DNA of 64,000 bases, taken from assembly GCF_023073315.1 (NCBI RefSeq), contig NZ_JADPJH010000038.1, forward strand, positions 186,001 to 250,000. Direction: 5' to 3'. The DNA is from Bradyrhizobium sp. 1. Its GTDB lineage: Bacteria; Pseudomonadota; Alphaproteobacteria; Rhizobiales; Xanthobacteraceae. This document shows, one piece after another, positions 59,981 to 64,000 of this stretch. Positions within the stretch are counted from its first letter, which is position 1; each line of letters opens with the position of its first letter. The notes beneath the pieces are model-generated. The model saw nothing but the letters and a program-made list of their open reading frames with translations, made no database searches and was not told the DNA's origin. The position numbers and the translations under genes were made by a program.

Positions 59981-60003
59981 CACTTGCAACACGGGACCAG
60001 GGT

Positions 60004-60552
60004 ATGAGCGTCGACATCGGGGGACGGCTGCGATTCATCCGGGCCCGCCAGAAGCTGTCGCAGCGGGCGCTCGCCAAGCGCGCCGGCGTCACCAATTCGA
60101 CGATCTCGCTGATCGAATCCAACCAGATGAACCCGTCGGTCGGCGCGCTCAAGCGCATCCTCGACGGCATCCCGATGGGGCTCGCCGAGTTCTTTGCGCT
60201 GGAGCCGGAGACGCGGAGCAAGATCTTCTACCGCTCGGAAGAGCTGACCGAGGTCGGCAAGAAGCCGATCTCCTATCGGCAGATCGGCGACAATCTGTTC
60301 GGCCGCAGCCTGCAGATCCTGAAGGAACGCTACGAGCCCGGCAGCGACACCGGCCGCGTGCACCTGGTCCATGACGGCGAGGAAGGCGGCATCGTGATCT
60401 CCGGCAAACTTGAGGTCACCGTTGAGGACGAGCGCCGCATCCTCAATCCCGGCGATGCCTATTATTTCGAGAGCCGCCGCCCGCATCGCTTCCGCTGCGT
60501 CGGCGGCAAGCCGTGCGAAGTGATCTCGGCCTGCACGCCGCCGACGTTCTGA
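60004..60552 (+). CDS. XRE-cupin regulator, PuuR-like
   Basis: A 182-residue regulator. The helix-turn-helix is at about 6-62 (GGRLRFIRARQKLSQRALAK, then VTNSTISLIESNQMNPSVG) and the cupin at about 108-178 (HLVHDGEEGGIVISGKLEV, then DAYYFESRRPHRFR). Length and the ISLIESNQMNPSVGALKRIL block match PuuR, the putrescine utilisation repressor. It is divergent from the omega-aminotransferase, which is its likely target together with dadA. Confidence 0.9.
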   Translation: MSVDIGGRLRFIRARQKLSQRALAKRAGVTNSTISLIESNQMNPSVGALKRILDGIPMGLAEFFALEPETRSKIFYRSEELTEVGKKPISYRQIGDNLFGRSLQILKERYEPGSDTGRVHLVHDGEEGGIVISGKLEVTVEDERRILNPGDAYYFESRRPHRFRCVGGKPCEVISACTPPTF

Positions 60553-60702
60553 AGCGCATCAGCGTTATCCGGAATGTTACGGAGCCACCGGTATCTTACG
60601 GAGCTTGAGGCATCTCAATTTCTGCGCCGCGATCCTCTATATCCTTCGAGCCATAACCAAGCAGCCAGAGCATTCCCGGGCCGCTTCGTAACAGGGCTCG
60701 CC

Positions 60703-60855
60703 ATGAAGATCGCTCTCGCCAATGCAGAAGCCGCACTCAACGAAGTTGAGCGCGATACTGACAAGCTTAGTTCGCGGGAGCTGCGCGAGACTATCGCGAA
60801 GTACATCGAGGCGCAGAGAGAGCGGATCAAGGCGCTCCGCCGGCTGATGAACTAA
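60703..60855 (+). CDS. Small helical protein, 50 residues, function unknown
   Basis: A short frame starting MKIALANAEAALNEVERDT and ending RIKALRRLMN. It is predicted by eye to be one or two charged helices with heptad-like spacing, suggesting a small coiled coil. A longer frame begins at 60574, but its extra residues are low-quality and the ATG at 60703 starts the helical part. The ribosome binding site is weak. I do not recognise the family. It is on the same strand as, and 83 bases before, the caspase-Sel1 gene. Confidence 0.5.
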   Translation: MKIALANAEAALNEVERDTDKLSSRELRETIAKYIEAQRERIKALRRLMN

Positions 60856-60938
60856 CTTGACGCGTCCACGAACCTTCTGAACCGGGATGCCGCAAACAGC
60901 GACCAAGATCCAGGACGTCCTGTTTCGCGGAGTGCACT

Positions 60939-62507
60939 ATGGCGAGCCGCATCGGCCTCGTGGCGCGCCTGATCGGCGCGATGCTGCTGCTGTGCGTCGC
61001 AACTACAGCGCAAGCCGAGAAACGCGTTGCGCTGGTGATCGGCAATTCGGCCTATCAGACGGTTGCCAAGCTGCCTAATCCCGCGGCCGATGCCAGGCTG
61101 ATGTCGGACACACTCCTCTCGCTCGGCTTTTTCATAGTCGGCGGCGGTGCGCAAATTGATCTCGACAAGGCTGGCTTCGACCGAGCCTTGCAAGCCTTCA
61201 GCCAGGAACTGGTCGGCGCGGACGTGGCGCTGTTCTATTTTGCCGGCCATGGCGTCGAGACACACGGCCTCAACTACCTCGTGCCGGTCGACGCCCATCC
61301 GGGTGACGAGGGTGACGTGTTTGTGCAGGGGGTCGCCCTCGCAGGCGTGCTGGACCGGATGGAGAAATCCGGCGCCAAAATCAACCTGATGCTGCTTGAT
61401 GCCTGCCGCAATGATCCGTTCAGCGGTCGTGGCTTCCGCAGCGGGACTGGTGGACTGGCCCAGATGCAGGCCCCGCCGGGCACGCTCATTTCATTTGCCA
61501 CGCAGCCTCGCAGCGTGGCGTTCGATGGCGACGACGGCCACAGCCCTTACACGCGCGCCCTTGCCGACGCCATGCAACACCAGGGTTACGGCCTGTTCAG
61601 AACTTTCAACAAGATGGGATTGGCCGTGGAGAAGGCGACTGGCGGCCAACAACTGCCTTGGGTCGCCTCATCACCGATCGCGACCAGCTTCTACTTCGCG
61701 GGGAAGCCCGAGCCGCCTGCGCCGACGCAGGCATTGCCGGTTTCGCCAGCCGGCGTATCAGCGGCGCGGCCGTCCGACGAAGTGCTACGCCGCGACCTCA
61801 TCACCGACTGCGATCGCCTGGCTGCGCAGCCCTATGATGCCGGCCACGCCGCGGAGCTGCCGGGCGTCGAGGTCGACAAGATGAACGCCGCGGCGGCGAC
61901 CGTTGCCTGTAACGAAGCCATGCAGGCCCATCCGGACGTGGCTCGATTTGCCTTTGAGGCGGGTCGCGCGGCCAATGCACGCAAGGATTATGCGGAGGCG
62001 CGCCGCCTGTTCGACAAGGCCGATGCCGCGGGCTATCCGCTGGCGCCGCACAATATCGGCACACTCTATGAAGGCGGCACAGGCGTTCGGATGAACAAAG
62101 CCGAAGCCGCACGCTGGTACAAGAAATCTGCAGCGCTCGGTGAACCGATCGCAATGATCGATCTCGCCTGGCTTTATCAGGAGGGCGAGGGCGTTGCCAG
62201 AGACTGCACAGAAGCGATCAGGCTGAACGAAGCTGCTGTCGCCGATGGCGTCCCTGCCGCCATGAACAACCTCGGTCTGCTCTACCTCAAGGGTCGTTGC
62301 GTAAGCCGCGATTATGCCGAGGCGCGGCGCCTGTTCGAGCACGGCGTCGCGCTCAACGACGACTCCTGCATGAACAGCCTCGGGACGATGTACTATGACG
62401 GCCGCGGCATGCCGCGCAACACGCGAAAAGCCCGCGATCTGTTCGAGAAGGCGGCCGCAATGGGAAATCCGCAGGCGAAGCAGAACCTGCGCGAACAGCG
62501 GCTCTAG
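60939..62507 (+). CDS. Secreted caspase-like protease with Sel1 repeats
   Basis: A 522-residue protein. A signal peptide spans about 1-26 (ends TTAQAE). The caspase-like domain (about 27-250) has RVALVIGNSAYQ at the start, the catalytic His104 in YFAGHGVETHGLN, and Cys156 in LLDACRNDPF. The C-terminal half holds Sel1-type repeats (about 350-510), seen as ARRLFDKADAAGYPLAPHNIG, ARWYKKSAALGEPIAMIDLA and ARRLFEHGVALNDDSCMNSLG. It is a second exported caspase protein in this window, with a different partner domain from the one at 18190. Substrates are unknown; Sel1 repeats usually bind proteins. Confidence 0.9.
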   Translation: MASRIGLVARLIGAMLLLCVATTAQAEKRVALVIGNSAYQTVAKLPNPAADARLMSDTLLSLGFFIVGGGAQIDLDKAGFDRALQAFSQELVGADVALFYFAGHGVETHGLNYLVPVDAHPGDEGDVFVQGVALAGVLDRMEKSGAKINLMLLDACRNDPFSGRGFRSGTGGLAQMQAPPGTLISFATQPRSVAFDGDDGHSPYTRALADAMQHQGYGLFRTFNKMGLAVEKATGGQQLPWVASSPIATSFYFAGKPEPPAPTQALPVSPAGVSAARPSDEVLRRDLITDCDRLAAQPYDAGHAAELPGVEVDKMNAAAATVACNEAMQAHPDVARFAFEAGRAANARKDYAEARRLFDKADAAGYPLAPHNIGTLYEGGTGVRMNKAEAARWYKKSAALGEPIAMIDLAWLYQEGEGVARDCTEAIRLNEAAVADGVPAAMNNLGLLYLKGRCVSRDYAEARRLFEHGVALNDDSCMNSLGTMYYDGRGMPRNTRKARDLFEKAAAMGNPQAKQNLREQRL

Positions 62508-62518
62508 GCATTGAGGTG

Positions 62519-62537
62519 CCGCCGGCCGAGCCGGCGG
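62519..62537. terminator. Strong GC hairpin between convergent genes
   Basis: CCGCCGGC-CGA-GCCGGCGG is a perfect 8-bp stem with a three-base loop, 12 bases after the caspase-Sel1 stop and 20 bases from the opposing stop. There is no T tract, as is common in GC-rich genomes. It probably ends transcripts from both sides. Confidence 0.65.
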
Positions 62538-62556
62538 TACCATCTGGTCAAATTTC

Positions 62557-64000
62557 TCAACGCTGCGTCAGCAATTCCTCGATCTTGATCGGGAAGCGAC
62601 GCACACGCACGCCGGTCGCATGCCAGACCGCGTTGGCGACCGCACCCGCGCTGCCGGTGATGCCGATTTCGCCAACGCCCTTGATGCCGAGCGCATTCAC
62701 ATGCGGATCGTGCTCCTCGACCGTAATCACGTCGAGCGGCGGCACGTCGGCATTCACGGGGATATGGTACTCGCCGAGATTGGCGTTCATGATCCGGCCA
62801 CTGCGGCGGTCGGTGATGGCCTCCTCGTGCAGCGCGAACGACATGCCCCAGATCATGCCGCCGAACAGCTGGCTCTGCACCATGCGCGGATTGACGACGC
62901 GTCCGGCTGCGAAGGCGCCGACCATGCGGGTGACACGGACCTGGCCGAGTTCGGGATCGACCTTGACCTCCGCGAACACCGCACCATGGGCGTGCATCGC
63001 ATATTCTTCCATCGCCGCGGGGTTCGGCGCCCCCGTGCCGCGGGCTTCGACCTCGGCGACGCCGGCACGCGCAAGAATCTCGGCGTAGCTCTCGCTGCGG
63101 CTCTCGTCGTCACGCCGGATCAACCTGCCGTCGCGCGCAATGACGCCGGCGTTGCCGGCGCCGAACAATGGCGAGCGGTCGTCGTTGGTGGCAAGATCGG
63201 CCAGCTTGGCGATGACGGCCGCGCCGGCGCTATGGATCGCTGCACCCGCAGTCGCGGTATGGGCCGAGCCGCCGGCGATGCCGGCGTCGGGCAGATCCGA
63301 TGTCCCCGCCTTGAACTCGACGCGGTCGATATCGAGGCCGACGGCATCGGCGGCGATCTGGGCGAGCGCGGTCCAGGCACCCTGCCCCATGTCATGCGCG
63401 CCGATCTCCATCGCGCCAAAACCGTCGCGGCGGAGCACCGCGCGCGCCTCGGCCTGGAACATCAGCGCCGGGAAGGTCGCGGTGCCCATGCCCCAGCCGA
63501 CCAGAAGGCCGGCATCGTCGCGCATCTGCCGCGGCTGAAGCGAACGCTTTGACCAGCCGAAGCGCGCCGCGCCCTGCTCGTAGCAGGCACGCAGTGCCTT
63601 GGACGAGAACGGCTTGCCGGTGATCGGCTCGACCTCGGCGTAGTTCTTCAGGCGGAAGGCGAGCGGGTCGATGCCGCAGGCCCAGGCCATCTCGTCGATC
63701 GCGCTTTCGAGCGCGATCGAGCCGGTCGCCTCGCCCGGCGCGCGCATGAACAGCGGCGTGCCGGTGTTGACGCGCACGGCATCGTGCGAGGTGCGGATTG
63801 CCGGTGCCGCATAGAGCGTGTGCGAGGCATCGGCCGCCGGCTCGTAGAAATCGTCGAACGTGCTCGATACGGTCCGGGCGTGGTGATCGAGCGCGGTCAG
63901 GCGCCCCTCGCCATCGGCGCCGATGCGCAACCGTTGGCGCGTCGGCGCGCGGTGGCCGACCGGGCCATACATCTGCTCACGGCGCAGCACCAGCTTGACC
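62557..64000 (-). CDS. Xanthine dehydrogenase family molybdopterin-binding subunit, C-terminal part
   Basis: The frame is open to the right edge, giving about 481 residues of the 3' part. HDMGQGAWTALAQIAADAVGLDIDRVEF is the molybdopterin-binding block of the family, TPLFMRAPGEATG contains the Arg-Ala-Pro-Gly segment, and the catalytic Glu is in GIKGVGEIGITGSAGAVANAV. Before the first in-frame ATG near 63990 the edge codons read VKLVLRREQMYGP, so the gene clearly continues. These enzymes hydroxylate aldehydes, purines or N-heterocycles; an isoquinoline 1-oxidoreductase-like or aldehyde-oxidising role is possible. The FAD and iron-sulfur subunits would lie outside the window. Confidence 0.88.
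   Translation of the reverse strand, partial: VKLVLRREQMYGPVGHRAPTRQRLRIGADGEGRLTALDHHARTVSSTFDDFYEPAADASHTLYAAPAIRTSHDAVRVNTGTPLFMRAPGEATGSIALESAIDEMAWACGIDPLAFRLKNYAEVEPITGKPFSSKALRACYEQGAARFGWSKRSLQPRQMRDDAGLLVGWGMGTATFPALMFQAEARAVLRRDGFGAMEIGAHDMGQGAWTALAQIAADAVGLDIDRVEFKAGTSDLPDAGIAGGSAHTATAGAAIHSAGAAVIAKLADLATNDDRSPLFGAGNAGVIARDGRLIRRDDESRSESYAEILARAGVAEVEARGTGAPNPAAMEEYAMHAHGAVFAEVKVDPELGQVRVTRMVGAFAAGRVVNPRMVQSQLFGGMIWGMSFALHEEAITDRRSGRIMNANLGEYHIPVNADVPPLDVITVEEHDPHVNALGIKGVGEIGITGSAGAVANAVWHATGVRVRRFPIKIEELLTQR

Noticed and set aside
1..64000. tRNA, rRNA, riboswitch or insertion sequence
   Set aside because: I looked for cloverleaf, conserved rRNA stretches, known aptamer cores and transposase motifs while reading and found none. 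A covariance-model scan (tRNAscan-SE, Infernal) would be needed to exclude small RNAs.

Overview
The window looks like chromosomal DNA from a GC-rich alphaproteobacterium, most probably Bradyrhizobium or a close relative. The reasons are the very dense coding with strong third-position GC, many solute-binding proteins and ABC transporters, several class III nucleotide cyclases, caspase-like proteins, DUF6894 and DUF6492 proteins, and two families of intergenic palindromes (at 6248-6333 and 57113-57198) of a kind common in that group. This is a judgement from sequence reading, not a database match. I see no rRNA, tRNA, CRISPR array, transposase or prophage gene. No gene-free stretch exceeds 300 bases. 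The longest are 11495-11774, 44410-44690, 22977-23238 and 24676-24938.

Layout. 1-4.2 kb: a polar amino acid uptake operon on the minus strand (binding protein, two permeases, RidA, and a class V aminotransferase cut by the window edge), divergent from a LysR regulator with a candidate LysR box between them. 4.3-11.5 kb: two nucleotide cyclases flank hutD and a small catabolic operon (aroE-like dehydrogenase, LigI-like amidohydrolase, branched-chain-type binding protein). 11.7-14.3 kb: a complete bufferin (copper-binding RiPP) operon bufA-bufB-bufC-doxX, preceded by a match to the sigma-F type ECF promoter. 14.3-18.1 kb: a TetR-controlled metabolic block (SDR, carboxymuconolactone decarboxylase-like protein, Bug-type binding protein, VOC protein) with a near-perfect 28-bp operator. 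18.2-21.4 kb: a secreted caspase-WD40 protein and a methyltransferase. 21.4-29 kb: cell-surface genes (tandem-domain L,D-transpeptidase, flippase, glycosyltransferase, Tat-exported GH10 xylanase, DUF6492 protein), then a PCMT-like methyltransferase coupled to a large SAM-cyclase-ATPase-TPR signalling protein.

32.6-41.3 kb is the most unusual part. It holds a two-module NRPS (CoA-ligase-like A, T, C, A, T, C, with no release domain), a 55-residue lysine-rich peptide gene, a Sfp-type phosphopantetheinyl transferase, and a translationally coupled LLM flavin monooxygenase. Together they look like a compact uncharacterised biosynthetic cluster. It converges on a nitrate/sulfonate/taurine-type ABC transporter (41.3-44.4 kb) whose binding protein carries a NosL-like C-terminal domain, divergent from a Crp/Fnr-family regulator.

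45.5-50.3 kb: an acetylpolyamine amidohydrolase/histone-deacetylase family enzyme, an SMP-30-like protein, a sorbosone-dehydrogenase-like protein fused to cytochrome c, and two small proteins. 50.3-60.6 kb: an amine and D-amino-acid utilisation region with an enoyl-CoA hydratase, a cytoplasmic-looking gamma-glutamyltransferase, a PuuB-like oxidase, a polar amino acid ABC transporter, two XRE-cupin regulators, dadA and an omega-aminotransferase. 60.7-64 kb: a 50-residue protein, a second secreted caspase protein (with Sel1 repeats), and the 3' part of a xanthine-dehydrogenase-family large subunit that runs off the window.
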